Shown: positions 10,354 to 22,630, counted from the first letter of the stretch. The stretch is DNA of 64,000 bases from Clavulina sp. PMI_390 (GCA_015039315.1 WIDE01000056.1:13611-77610); one strand, 5' to 3'. Made by a program: numbers and translations. Notes: generated by a model from the letters alone, not told the origin.

Positions 10354-12140
10354 TCAAATCGAAGCACCGAGGGTATACTTAATATTTACTGCACGTTCAA
10401 CGCCCAACTTGTACAGCTTCAAGCCACGGCTCAGACCATAGTTCAGGGTTGTGCCTGTCTTTAGGAAGCTGTATACACTTGGTGGATAGTCCTCCGCGTT
10501 TCCGCCATCAGCACGGGTCTTGATTTTCTCGAGGTACTTCCGGATGCTATGCACGTCGGACGTGATTTCCGCCCACAAGGCGCGGCAAAATTCTGAACCA
10601 TTGAGAACACTCTCAATCTGACCTTTACCGAGTTGAGCGAGGCCCTGCGAGATGGTTTTAGGTCGGTAGAAAGGGCTGGAAGGTTTTTACCAGAATACAG
10701 TGTCGTGAGTGATACGGACCGTTCTGATGGTATCAATCATGTTATCCTCCGCCTGCAAACCATCCTCCTGTTTCTGATCAGCCCTTATTTTATCGTATGT
10801 ATCTATTAGGAAGGAGCACAAGTTTCAATAAGGACAAAAGAAGGTAATTGATCTAGGTGAGGTTGCACTTGCCTGAGGCTGTTTTGTTCAAGGAAGCCAG
10901 CTCGATGCCTTCCCAGCTGAACGTGGTGAGACCCGTGGACTGAAGATACGGCAAGATAATCGTAAACGGTTGTCGTAAGGAATTGAGGCCAAGAAAACGC
11001 ACAAATATAGCCAGAGAAGCCAGCGGGAAGAAGGCGGTAGTAGTAGCTAGCACGCCTGTGGAAGCCCCAGGGCCAACCATTCCATGTGTGAGCTTGGTGA
11101 TCTGGAATATTTGATGGCTTCAGTATGGAATGCATATAATTCGAGATATCCAATATACTTTGCTGTTAATGCTAGGTCGTATTTACGCGGTAAGCGTAGG
11201 GTAAAGCGAGCGATTGCGAGTTAACGTACTCATCAAGGACCCTCTTTAAATTATTGATCTCCTCTTCAATATGGTCGATATAAGTCTGATTCGATGTCCT
11301 ACGGCCGCCACCATACTTCTCAAAACCTTCCCGGAACGACTTAATGTCGGACGCCAAGTTAGAGAAGCCGTCCCGCATTATAGACGCTTTCTAACAAGGT
11401 ACGAAGCATTTATCCGTTAGAGGGCAGATGTACGTTACAAATGAGAGCTTACCGCTTCCATCTCATCTCCCTCCTATGAGAACGTCTTTATTATAGAGCT
11501 CTTAGCAACAACATAGGCTCAATTTGCGTCTCACTTTGAGAAAGGCACCAATTTCCTTCAAGAGCGCTTCAATGCTCTCGAGATTCATCTCACATTCTGT
11601 AGAAAGCCTTGCCGCGGGCTTGACGATCGTTGTTAGATAATCTATGTGTTGTCAATCACTAAGCGGGGTGAACTGATACGAAAGAGAGAGGGCTGGACTC
11701 ACCATCGCATGAGTCCGCAATTTCGCCTGCGAGCGTCTTTGACTGAGCAAGCAGTTCCAAAAGCCTCTACAAAGGATCCGTACATATGAGAGGTCTATGG
11801 AGAGACAATATGCAAGAACGATACCTCCTGGAACTCGGCCCATGTCTTCTCAAGAGGATGACCATCCTCATCGCCGAGGCCAAGATCTTCAAATTCTCTA
11901 AGCTTAGATGCCATAGTTGAGAATTTGTCCAGTAGGTTTTTCGTCGTTGACTCGAAGCGGTCTGTAGAGAATAAGTAAGTAAATTCGGGGTTACCTCCGC
12001 GAAGAGTATCGGAAGCTAAACGACGTCCCAATATCAAGTACGAACTGGCCATGAACGCTATCGTCCAAGAACGCCTTAGCAAGCTCCTTCTCAAACTCGC
12101 GTGCTTTTGCTTCGTTATAGGCTGGTGGGGTGTCAGACAT
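10354..12140 (-). pseudogene. Helical protein B, probable broken splice donor
   Basis: This is a close paralogue of gene C, exon for exon: N-terminal exon with PPAY at residues 5-8, helical exons, hydrophobic hairpin exon (about 10985-11090) and C-terminal helical exon ending 10354. The first exon (12029-12140) ends at the same point as in gene C (14922-15036), but the donor following it is GG instead of GT. No nearby GT restores phase, and reading through reaches a stop. The second exon continues in the expected phase. Either intron 1 uses a non-canonical donor, the base is an assembly error, or the gene is a recent pseudogene. All later exons look open, which favours recent loss or a single sequence error. 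Confidence 0.6.
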
Positions 12141-13233
12141 AGTATCACAAGCAAGAGGAGCAGTAGGGGCAGTTCTAAACAACGAGGAGGGCGATTAGTT
12201 CACAGTATACGTGTAGGGAGGAGATAATACATCAACTGCTAACCATGGAGAGCCACAATTGACTATGAGGTGGCCCATCCCCAGGGAATAGGCGAGCACG
12301 GAGATGAGTTCCAGGCCCACTGTTCTCGGGTACCAAGCACGCTCGGAGACTGTACGGATCCATACACGCCGCATTCGGAAGACCACAGAATACACACCAA
12401 TCAGTCCTCTGACGAGAACGCGCCTGCGGAGGACATACTGGATTATTCAGGTGATCGGTCAGCCCGCCAAATGGATCAGCTCCAAGCAGAAGTTCGGAGA
12501 TGAGGCACCGTATTTCTTATTGGTAATTTGATCAACACGATGCTCTTAGGAGAAGAATTTCGGAATCTGGGGCCAAGAAGGTGGCAGGCAGCACTGAGGG
12601 TTATCAAACAGTTGCGCTCATGCGAAGACGTGCTCCACCCGGTACGAATGGAAGATCATTGAAATTCAAGCCTCACATGACAGGTGATCCCATGCGCAGT
12701 TCTATGCGAGTTCTGTGATATACTTAGATTGGATGATCTTTGATTTGAGTCGCTGTGGGAGAAAGAAGCGGCGGGCTATACAGTTAGAGAGGCATATGCC
12801 CGTTATACGCATACATGATTTTGTGCAGTCAAGTCGGTGCGGGTGTAAATAAGTGTTCGCGCGGGTGAAAACCTTGTATTCCCATAAGGTTTAGGTATTC
12901 TTCAGTTGACATCGCTGCTGTATTCAGTTTTGTATTGTTTGGTTTCGGCGTACCACGTTGTTCTGCCGCCCTTCCGCAACCTGTCACCGGGAGCCGACCG
13001 CTGTTCGGTTCGTGTTCAATGAAATGGATGCTTGACAGCTTAGATTGCTATCATTTCTCGCGCTCCCTTCAACGGGAAATTAACCTCGTACCCTTTTCTT
13101 GACCTTCCACACAATTAGAGTCAGGCAAATCCATTGTTTGTTGTTTTTAGGGGAACAAATTCTGTTGGTAGTGCACGTAATACAGTTTTACAAAAGTGAG
13201 CGAATGCTACAGAAATCAGATCACAGTTGAAGA
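12141..13233. other. Duplicated intergenic segment (promoter of gene B)
   Basis: This is the second copy of the flanking segment described for gene A. Its proximal part (12200-12300) is also similar to the segment upstream of gene C (15125-15190). No independent coding feature is supported. Confidence 0.55.
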
Positions 13234-15036
13234 TCAATCGACCGGAATGCCAAACTTGATAGCATCTGCGCGCTCGACACCGATGTTGTATAGCTTCAAG
13301 CCACGACTCAGTCCATACGTGAGCGTTGTACCCGTCTTGAGGAAGCTAAAGACGCTTGCAGGGTATTCGTCGCCTGGTTTCGTTCTATCGGCGCGTTTTT
13401 TGATCTTCTCGAGATATGTTTTAATGCTCTGCACATCAGACGAGATTTGGGCCCACAGCACGCGGAAAAACTCGAGGCTATTGAGGACACCCTCAATCTG
13501 ATTCTTGTTGAGCTGAGCAAGGTCCTGCAATATTCGCCGATATCAACACTATGGGCTCGCCAGCAGGCTGCTGGATGAGATAGCTTTAGCAAGACTTACT
13601 GTTCTGATGGTATCGATCTTGTTGTTTTCCGCTACCAAGTTAGCCTTCTGTTTCTGTTTTCCCCTGATGTTATCGTGTATGTCTGACCGAAAATAGCACA
13701 GTCGCGGTGGTAAGAAAGAGTATATTGATTCGAAGAGTGTATGTAGCACTCGCCTGAGGCTTGTTTGTTGAGGACAGCCAACGCGATGCCCTCCCCTGTA
13801 ACAGCAATGAGACCTACGATCTATATTGATGAAGTTATGATTCCATGTAAGCTATCGTGAGCAATTAAGATCCCAATAACTCACGAAGATAGCCAGAGAG
13901 GCAAGCGGGAAGAAGGCCGTAGCTGTGGCCAGGACGCCGGTAGCGACACCAGTACCGACCATCGCATATGTAAGCTTCGTAATCTGGAGAGGTCGACAGC
14001 GTCAGGAGGAGCCCTTGATATCCCGATCGAAGCAACATACTTTTCCTTGGAGCCTAAGTTGTACCTGAATGGTGAGCGTACAGTGAACGAGGGGATGATA
14101 CTTCACGTACTCTTTAAGATCATCATTCAGTTTCTCGATTTCCTTGTCAATGTTGTCCATCTTCTCCTTGTTAGCAAGCTTGCGCTTTTCACCGTACTTT
14201 TCGAAGCCATCCCGGAACGACTTGATGTCTTCTGCCAGTGTCGAGAAGGCATCCCTCATTGTAGATGCTTTCTAATTAAGTGTGAAGCGTTTACCAACCA
14301 TCAAGCACAATGGGAAAAGAACTGTAGTTCACCTGCTCTATCTCTTCTCCCTCCTATAAGGATGTTTAATGATGAGATCTCGAGAATAGATCGATAAAGA
14401 TTTCGGTCTGACCTCGCAGAAAGTATCAATCTCCCTTAGAAGCGCTTCAATGCCTTTGAGCTGTTTCTCCTCTTCAGTGGCGGAAGTGGGGAGGTTCGCC
14501 ACGGGCTTTACGATGACTTTCAGATAGACTTGGAGCAATTCGGTCGATTCGGTCGATAAAACAAATTGAAGTGATTGAAAGAGGACGGCGTGGGCTTACC
14601 ATCGCACGAGTCCGCGATCTCGCCAGCGAGAGACCTCGAATCATTGAGCAACTTAACGAATCGCTACGAAAGATAATTCTAAGCGAGAGATCAATGAAGA
14701 GACGCCAAAAAAGGACTAACCTCTCGATAGCCAGCCCAGGTCTTGTTAAGAGGGGTGCTACCTTCGTTACCTAGTCCAAGGTCATCAAACTCCTTGAGCT
14801 TATCTCCTACCGTTCGGAATTTGTCGAGTAGGTCATTCGTCGTTGACGTGAAGCGATCTGTAGGAAGCAAATAAATAAACGCCACTTTGGCTCTGTGGGT
14901 GGAAGAGGACGATCGACGCACCGATATCAAGAACAAACTGGCCCCGAACGCTCTCATCCAAGAACGCCTTGGCAAGCTCTTTCTCGAACTCGCGCGCTTT
15001 CGCTTCGTCATAGGATGGGGGCGCGTCGTCGGACAT
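13234..15036 (-). CDS. Helical protein C, alpha-pore-former-like architecture
   Basis: Of genes A-C this member has the clearest exon series. About ten exons include 14922-15036 (PPSY at residues 6-9), one ending near 14723, one with the SLAGEIADSC motif near 14600, a helical exon at 14421-14525, a strongly charged coiled-coil exon (about 14110-14270), a hydrophobic exon (about 13883-13985), a second hydrophobic exon (about 13755-13820) and the C-terminal helical exon 13234-13527. Every donor I checked is canonical. The hairpin is split by an intron exactly as in gene A, which supports homology despite sequence divergence. There is no signal peptide. Function is unknown; the plan matches alpha-helical pore formers (inference). 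It is divergently transcribed from gene D, sharing an 831-bp upstream region. Confidence 0.65.
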
Positions 15037-15867
15037 GATGTTGTGAACAATGACGAGGTGGATGCTGTACTATCGAATAGGGAAGGGGGATGAGATCAAG
15101 TATAAGTGTTGGAAGGGTAATATGCTACGTCAAGTACTGACCACGAAGAGCCACAAGTTGAGGTGGAGGAGGCTCATCTCCGAGGATAGGTGATAACGGA
15201 CACGCGTTCCAGACTTTCGGACTCACGCTTGTCAGATTTCCAGCGCTCATGGAGCCTTGATGGAGGCGCACTGCCCGCCGCAGCAGGAAGATCGCTAAAG
15301 CTGCCCCTTTTCCATTCGAAAATTGTGATCTTGTGGGCGGGTGGGCCTTGATGGTCATGCCGTTGGGTTCTTCTCGGGTACCGACTCAGAGTACGCATCG
15401 GAGTCCGAAGAAGCTTCCTGCCCGTCAAATTCAAAATTATGGCAAATCCTACTCAGCGCATGACTGACTGATCGGCATAATAACATTCGCATACCAATTT
15501 GACAGCTACATTGACCCCAATGACGCCTTCGTGGTTATCCACGTTTGCGATGCGAAATCTTGGGGTGGTGCTTAATTCCGGGGTGATCGCTCCTGACGGC
15601 ACCAGAATCGTGATTACAGGGGAAAGGTGTAAAAGAAGATTATTTCTATTGCGACCCATGACGTAGAGTAGCCTGTTCGTGCCGCGTGTATGGAGAATCT
15701 GATGAGATGTTTGGTACCGGGGGAGTCCCACCTTAGTACATGATTGCTCATCTAATCGGAGGAGCAGCGCTGCCGAGAATCCGGATCGCAAAGCCACTTG
15801 AGTTCATAAGCATCAACATTCCTTTCCCCCTCCCCGCACCCAAACTCGCTCATATCATTAGACAGGC
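15037..15867. other. Divergent promoter region between genes C and D
   Basis: Genes C (-) and D (+) start on either side of this 831-bp stretch, so it probably contains both promoters. Its C-proximal part resembles the promoter of gene B. Minus-strand frames at 15174-15434 and 15453-15797 show no motif and are not supported as genes. Confidence 0.5.
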
Positions 15868-17559
15868 TTGATGATGTCCAACACACCCGGTAACGAATCT
15901 AGGAAGACTCGTTCACTGACGAGCCCTGAGGTCGTTAGCGAAATCACTCACGGCCTTCAGGAGATCAACACATCACTCAATACAATCCGCGGCGACTTTG
16001 CGTCCATCGAAGTAGACCTCGATCAAGTTGAAGGTGGGAAGCTACTTGCAGAGGAGTGGAGAAAGTTAAGAGAGGTAAGCTGCTCCGAGAGAATTGCGAA
16101 ACTAAGGGATTAGGCTAAGTTAGGGATTCTCCTCCATTGTTTCTAGCTGGACCGTGGAGTGAACGATAAGTTCCGAACGAGAGCAGGATCCGTCAAGATC
16201 TTTCTCGAGTGTAGGCCGCCTCTTTCTGATAGTTCAGGAGGGATATTCACCCAGGTTCCGTCATCTAGCTTTCGAGACAACTGTTCTCAAAGAGGCAGCA
16301 TCAGTGACTCGAGATCCGAAAGATGAAGCCTTGCGAAAGAAAGCTGAGCGTGAGGGAACAGCGTTTGTGGAAGTAAGTAGTTTCTTCATCCAGTATAACT
16401 CATTTGAAAGTAGCGCTCATACTCGTTTAGGACGCTGAGGACCTCGCAGAGGTGGGGAGTTTACTGTTACTGTCATATCGGCCGTTTTAGCGCTAGGTTT
16501 CTCACGAGTTCATCTCGACATCCGTAGGAAGTCCAAGCCCTCACCACCAATTTCAAGGCTTTCAAAGATCGTCTCGAGAAATTCGGCGACACTTATAACG
16601 GATTTGCAGACCTCAAGCAAACCGAGGGGGGTCGCCAAATCAAAAACAAGACTCAACATATCAAGGATCTCGAAAAGACTCGTGATGAGTGCGTGCCCCG
16701 CTTCCTCTTTTTTGCATTTTGATTACCTTCGCTGACCCCGTCATCACTCTCCAAAGCGTCTACAAGAAGGTGAGCTCTGTTTATAGCCACCGCCGTAGGG
16801 TCACCCTTATCTCAACGACACATTTACTTTCATAGATCAAGGACGTTGTGCTGGACTATTTGAAAGACGAGGGGGCTCCTCGTCTCCGCTGGCTGTGGGA
16901 CCTGCCTATTGGACGAGCTATCGCGTTGGTGAGCGACTCCACTCTCTATCCCATATGTTCTAGGCTCTTCAAGTAACAATTCTGTTCGTACCATTAGCTC
17001 TTGACGATCATCGTCGACCAAAAAGTTCAGGAAAGAGTAAAAGAGCTTCAGAAGGAATACGATAGTTAGTCACTCCACACTTTATTCACGGCCGTACGCT
17101 CGCTTAATAATCGATCATCAAGGTATTGGGGAGGAGATCGTCCAGGAGAAGATTGAACTTGGGCAGCTCAACGCTTCCTCTACTGCCCTCGATTCGCTTC
17201 GTGCCGTAAGTCCACATCTTGTGCAGATTCCGTCCCATTCCTAGTCGCAACTCATATGGGACTCGTAGCGACTGTACCTTCAAAAAGCAATCCATCTCGG
17301 CCAAGTCGAAGGCGGAGTCAACTTGTTCAATGAGCTCTACAATCTGGGAAATAACGACTGCGTTTCAGTTAATAAATATTTGGCGAACCCTGAATCCAGC
17401 CCGGTATGTAGCAAATTTCTGGTCAATTACGCATCTGTTCTTGGCATGACCCGGATCTCGATATTCTAGGTTCCTGAAATTCTTGAAGAGTATATGTATC
17501 TGAATCGATCAGTCTATGGTAGCCTAGTCTCTGCTCTCGCGATATTCATTATCTCGTAA
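15868..17559 (+). CDS. Helical protein D, inverted divergent member
   Basis: This multi-exon gene runs opposite to A-C. Exon 1 (15868-16073) encodes a polar start and an amphipathic helix. Later exons near 16258-16371, 16529-16690, 16837-16929, 17000-17065, 17120-17205, 17268-17403 and 17470-17559 form coiled-coil-like helices. The segment FKAFKDRLEKFGDTYNGFAD corresponds to the SFRDGFEKYG segment of B and C, and the C-terminal 'YL...Y..L..AL' ending corresponds to that of A. The PPxY start is missing, and the long hydrophobic hairpin is reduced to about 10-12 residues near 16915-17010. It could therefore be a non-membrane partner, a regulator, or a degenerate copy. Exon limits are approximate. 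Confidence 0.5.
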
Positions 17560-18630
17560 GGAGTTCGTGGCAACCTGTCGAATATCGGATCCAATGTATT
17601 AGTACGAAATATGCTCCTCCGTACATTGCTCTTTCCTTGATGTCAATATCAAAGGTTCCTTCTCGTCTATGAATGTTCCCTTTGCATCTAAGGAAGGTCG
17701 GCTGACCAAAGGGTTCCACGAAAAAGACCGAGGTTCCAATAATCTATCCTACACATTATACTCATAGACAGCTAACATACCCTAGGATGAGGGTCATAGC
17801 ATACTGGCTCAAGCAGTCATGAGATGCCGACCTAGGCGCTTGCCCTCCCGAAAGCACTAACGACTCCTTGCTTGCAGGTATGGTGAGGCTATAGGGGTAG
17901 AGTGAAATTCAAAGATTGGGCTACAATAAACTGTGACGGAGACTACTAAGGCCAACGTCGTATTTTCAGACCAACTTGTGAGCGTTTGTTATCGCGCTCT
18001 CTAAAGAACAGTGGCCGTAAATTTCTTCCTCTATTGTTCTGTTTTTAGTTTATGTGTATGGTGGTAGCCATTGAATTTGAGACCTGTAGGTCATCTTGTC
18101 TACGGCCCTCCAGGGTCCGCTTGCCGCCCTGGAAGCTGAGATCGCCATGTGGCATTACAATTTTGTTAAGCTCGTCAATGCCTGGATTTGGTTCTTTTGA
18201 GCCCAATGAACGATATGAAAGAATCTTTATCAAAGTTCTAAGCCTCTGAACGCATTACCCGTACTTGGCCCACCCTCAATCTCACCTCTCCAAGTAGGTT
18301 ATCCGGTTCCTGTCTGGATTTTACTTTCTACCATGCTATTATTCTGTGTTCGTAGGTAGCATATCCGTGGTAGAATGGTTGTTTGATTGCCATCTTATCA
18401 GTCCCGCAGGCTGGAGTGAATTAGCGGCCAGAAGGAACCAGGAAGAATAATTTACATACAACAATTACAGGAGTGGACTAACAACACACAGAGACAAAGT
18501 TACCAAAATATGCAAGAGTGGGAAGGTTGGGACGGAAATCGTGGTGCCGCGGAACTGGTATCAGGGGTAATGGAGGGCCAAGGAGAAGCAAACACTAGGT
18601 AGGTCCAAACAAAAGGAGTGGACCGATAGG
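17560..18630. other. Intergenic, no gene seen
   Basis: Open frames here are short (18045-18249 on both strands) and unrecognised. The stretch separates the helical cluster from the housekeeping block. Confidence 0.4.
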
Positions 18631-21600
18631 CTAGTCCTCCCCTTGTTCGTCAGCCAATTGCACTTTGCGCTTCATATTGCTGACTATTGAGCGGCCGCAC
18701 GGGGTGGAATCGGAGTGGAGATTAGCATCTGGAGCCAACAAGTGGGGGCGACATAAGGAATTGCACATACACTCGCGAGAGATCAAGCCGGTATTCATCC
18801 AGCCTTCGGGGAAGACGCCCACGATCTAGATCATTGGAATCATGCGCAAGGAAGATGAGTGGAAGAGGAATCTGATGAGTCAAGGGGAACGAGGCTATAA
18901 CGAGGGGCAACCAATAACTTACACGCTGATACAGATTCTTTCGCATGCTCTGGTCGCTCACAGCAGGATGATTTTGCGCTTCCCATTCGCTGGATAACAG
19001 GCAGCAAGTCCCCGCATTATGCAATGACAAGGCACCACATCAGTCAGTACCCAGCACAACGGAAAGCCCCAAACGCGGAAGCAGAGCAGGGGCGAGGCAG
19101 TAAAGGAAACGAAAGAAACGCACTGCATCTGGTTCGTCATTGCTGCCATCTCATTATTGATCGTCACCAAGTGCCAGATCATGTTCCGCAGGTCGTCTGT
19201 CAGCTTATACCTCTGTGCCGGAGGCGTTGCGTCCTTGCCTGCCCCAGCCGATGCATCGCCAGCTGGATTAGGCGTAGGAGCATTCGACGCCGCACTCTCG
19301 TCGTCAGCTTTCACGCGACGTTTCTGTTTTTCCTCTGTGTACGGGTGGAGTGTGATGTGACCGACATCAATGATAGCGGATGCATTATGGGGAAGGAAAA
19401 TCAGTTGAGACCGATCATGCATGAAAGTTCAAGCCTTCGCACCCCATTTTGCTACGTCATCTCGCCACGCGCGCTCAGCCGCGGGGAATCCCTCCTCTAC
19501 CGCATGCTTTAGCTTCTCTAGCACAGAGTCGATGCGCTTGTTCAGGATCTCCGTGTGGCGATCGTAGATGAGGCGCTTGACAAGTTTCTATTAAACGAGA
19601 TCATCAGCACATGCTCAAATTGGAGGGATTGACAAGTCTGATATGGCCCCAGTTCCGGCGAACTCGAGCCGCTGGTAGAACGGGCGACAGCGTTTGGCAC
19701 GCCAAGAAATAGCTGAGGAATGAACATACCGTCATCGTGAATTTGTTATATGGGAAAACCTCAGGCAATGTCCTGAAGAATGCCTCTCCGTATTCTTCCA
19801 GCTCCACCGCTTGGATCGCCGCATCTGCCAGTGGCCCACGCAATTGAGGCGGGAACTTTGATTTCGTTGTGAAGTCAGCAGAGGCAACAAGCGTTCGCAG
19901 ATGCGCAAAGGAGGCTTGCAGAGCAGGGGAGAACTATATTGGACAAAATAGGACAGGGAAGGATCAAAAGAGCCAGAGAGTGGGGATGTGTGAAGTCGTG
20001 CACGTCAGTTTTTTTAGCAGTCTTGTTTTCGTTTCTCGGGTCGTGGTCGCACTCCCAGTTGAGAATCGGTCGCTGACTCGCCGAGAACTCACCTCATGGA
20101 CGCTCGAATGCTTCCTTTTTCTCCCTGCCTCCGCATTCCCATTCCCATTCCCGTTCGCACTCCCATTCAGCGAATTGATCGTACTCGCCCTCGGGGAGCC
20201 CATCTCAACTTTGACTGGCGGAGCACCCATCCCACCCGAACCCGCACTCCCACTCGCACTGACACCGCGCGCACTCCCATTCGCAAGCTTGACGCGCTTG
20301 GCATCCTGTTGTTCGTCGCCACCGAGCGATACCATTGAGATGATCGATATATCGCCAGCCTCCATCTTGCTGTCCTCGTCCCCATCGCCATCGAGNNNNN
20401 NNNNNNNNNNNNNNNNNNNNNNNNNNNNNNNNNNNNNNNNNNNNNNNNNNNNNNNNNNNNNNNNNNNNNNNNNNNNNNNNNNNNNNNNNNNNNNNNNNNN
20501 NNNNNNNNNNNNNNNNNNNNNNNNNNNNNNNNNNNNNNNNNNNNNNNNNNNNNNNNNNNNNNNNNNNNNNNNNNNNNNNNNNNNNNNNNNNNNNNNNNNN
20601 NNNNNNNNNNNNNNNNNNNNNNNNNNNNNNNNNNNNNNNNNNNNNNNNNNNNNNNNNNNNNNNNNNNNNNNNNNNNNNNNNNNNNNNNNNNNNNNNNNNN
20701 NNNNNNNNNNNNNNNNNNNNNNNNNNNNNNNNNNNNNNNNNNNNNNNNNNNNNNNNNNNNNNNNNNNNNNNNNNNNNNNNNNNNNNNNNNNNNNNNNNNN
20801 NNNNNNNNNNNNNNNNNNNNNNNNNNNNNNNNNNNNNNNNNNNNNNNNNNNNNNNNNNNNNNNGAGCCCATCTCAACTTTGACTGGCGGAGCACCCATCC
20901 CACCCGAACCCGCACTCCCACTCGCACTGACACCGCGCGCACTCCCATTCGCAAGCTTGACGCGCTTGGCATCCTGCTGATCATCGCCACCGAGCGATAC
21001 CATTGAGATGATCGATATATCGCCAGCCTCCATCTTGCTGTCCTCGTCCCCATCGCCATCGAGTAGCGCGATAGGGCTATCACGGGTGCCTTCGCCTGTC
21101 GTGCGCGGGACATTCGCATTTACAGACACCGAAAGTGGGGGACGCCCTGCTGGATGCGACTGGGAATGGGGATAGGAATGCGACTCGGGTTTTGCGTATA
21201 GCGGTGGGACAGGCGGGACAGACGGAGCAGACACGGTACGCATACCGGTCGAAGAGGGATGTTCGTGAGCATGAGGGGGCTTGCCTTTCCCTACCAGGAA
21301 GGAAGGTGTCTCGGGGACGAAGGCTCGCCGTTTGCGAGGCTTCTTCACTGGTGCTTCTGGTCTAGTTTCACGAGATATCGTTTAATTTTTTTGGGAAGGA
21401 GGCCCGTTAGTTATTGGAACGAAAAAAGAGAAGCTAGGGAAAAGATAGACTCAACTCGTCAAGCACAAGCGTCACGTCTCCGCTGTTCACATAGAAGCCC
21501 TTTTGCTTGGTCTGCGCAAAGTGAGTCGGGGCGTCGACGCCCAGCTCGGAATCATCAATGAACGGATCGGCGACATCATAATAGTCATCCATCGCATCGC

Positions 21601-22630
21601 GACGCTTCCTTCTTCGCGGCTTGGTCATTCCAATTCCGCCACCTCCAGGGAGGTCCCCATCTTTGAGTGAGCCAGGATCGATACCTTGTTCGGCCAAGGC
21701 CATTGCAGCTTCTAGCACCGATCCTCCACCAGCACCCAGTCGCGGAATAGGTGGCCCATTCGCGTGTCCATGCCCATGTCCACCTTCCTCATCATCATCG
21801 CTCTCGCTATCACTGTCTCTGCGTGCGGGGGGAGGGGTAGGATGACGCTGGCCAGTTTCTTTGGCGAGCTCGAGGACGTTGACCGTGTAATTAGACGGCC
21901 CTCCAAGCTCGATGACGAGTCGGACGGTAAGGGCAGGTGGAGGTGGGGGTGGGGGAGCAGGGGATGGTGAGCGAGCTTGCTTGGGGGCGCGAGACTTGGG
22001 TTTCACAGCAGTAGAAGTGGCAGTAGCAGCTGCAGCATCAGATGGTGCGGTAATGCCAGCAGCAGACGGGTCGGTAGAGGCAGATGCATTCGGGTGAGAC
22101 GAGTCGGCGTGCTCTGGTGCCTGCTCGATCTCAATCACGTTCGCGGACGATGAAGCGGGGCCAGCAGCGAGCGCAGGTTTAGCAGCAGAAGCGGCATCCC
22201 CTCCTTCTGGTTCGCCATTATCTTCTTCAGCCTGGTCCCCATCATCATCGTCCGAGTCTTCATCGTCATCATCATCGTCATCCTCGTCGTCGTCCTCTGC
22301 CTCGTCTTCGCCAGCAGCGCCAGCAGCAGCATGTGATTGATCACCATCGGGGTCTATTTCTTCTTCGCCATAATCTTCAGGTTCGTTCGCTCCTCCACTG
22401 CTATTATTATGAGCAGTAGATTCGCCCCCATGTTGACGTGTGTTGTGCGCGGCGGAGGTTGGATGAGGTTGGCTCAACTCGGGGTCGTCGCCCACAGCAC
22501 TCGTCTGGCGCGTCGAGGGCGGCGCGCCGTCATCCGAGTCGACGGCGATAGGCGAGCCTGGTTCAGCAGGTGACGATTCGCGCTGTGCAATATCATCCAC
22601 TTGTGCTTCAGATCCATTGTCGGTGTCCAT
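18631..22630 (-). CDS. HPC2: Hpc2/ubinuclein, HIR histone chaperone subunit
   Basis: Hpc2/ubinuclein is the subunit of the HIR/HIRA complex that handles H3-H4 in replication-independent nucleosome assembly. Seven exons join in phase: 21456-22630, 20093-21361 (interrupted by the N gap), 19730-19855, 19443-19587, 19124-19334, 18923-18989 and 18631-18825. The N-terminus is acidic and low-complexity, with an Asp/Glu run near 22220-22300. The Hpc2-related domain lies at 21480-21620 with YYDVADPFIDDSEL and QKGFYVNSGDV. A Lys/Arg-rich NLS-like stretch (KKPRKRR) follows. Exons 3-6 encode the conserved ubinuclein middle helical domain (EEYGEAFFRTLPEVFPYNKF, LTDDLRNMIWHLVTINNEM). When the duplicated 200-bp gap flank is counted once, the seven exons sum to 2520 nt (839 aa) with correct phases. 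Only the last exon boundary is uncertain. Confidence 0.85.
20196..20395 (+). repeat. Gap-flanking duplicate, copy 1 (200 bp)
   Basis: This is nearly identical to 20864-21063, with three visible mismatches clustered near 20311-20319. It abuts the N run. It is best read as the overlapping end of a contig (or second haplotype) rather than a biological repeat. Confidence 0.9.
20396..20863. other. Assembly gap, 468 Ns
   Basis: This run of Ns lies inside exon 2 of the Hpc2 gene. Both sides carry the same 200 bp, so the gap is probably artificial: two overlapping contig ends that were scaffolded rather than merged. Confidence 0.95.
20864..21063 (+). repeat. Gap-flanking duplicate, copy 2 (200 bp)
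   Basis: This is the partner of 20196-20395. On the minus strand both copies encode the same peptide (KMEAGDISIISMVSLGG and onward), differing as DDQQ versus DEQQ. Counting the segment once restores a single open exon in phase with exon 3. Confidence 0.9.
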
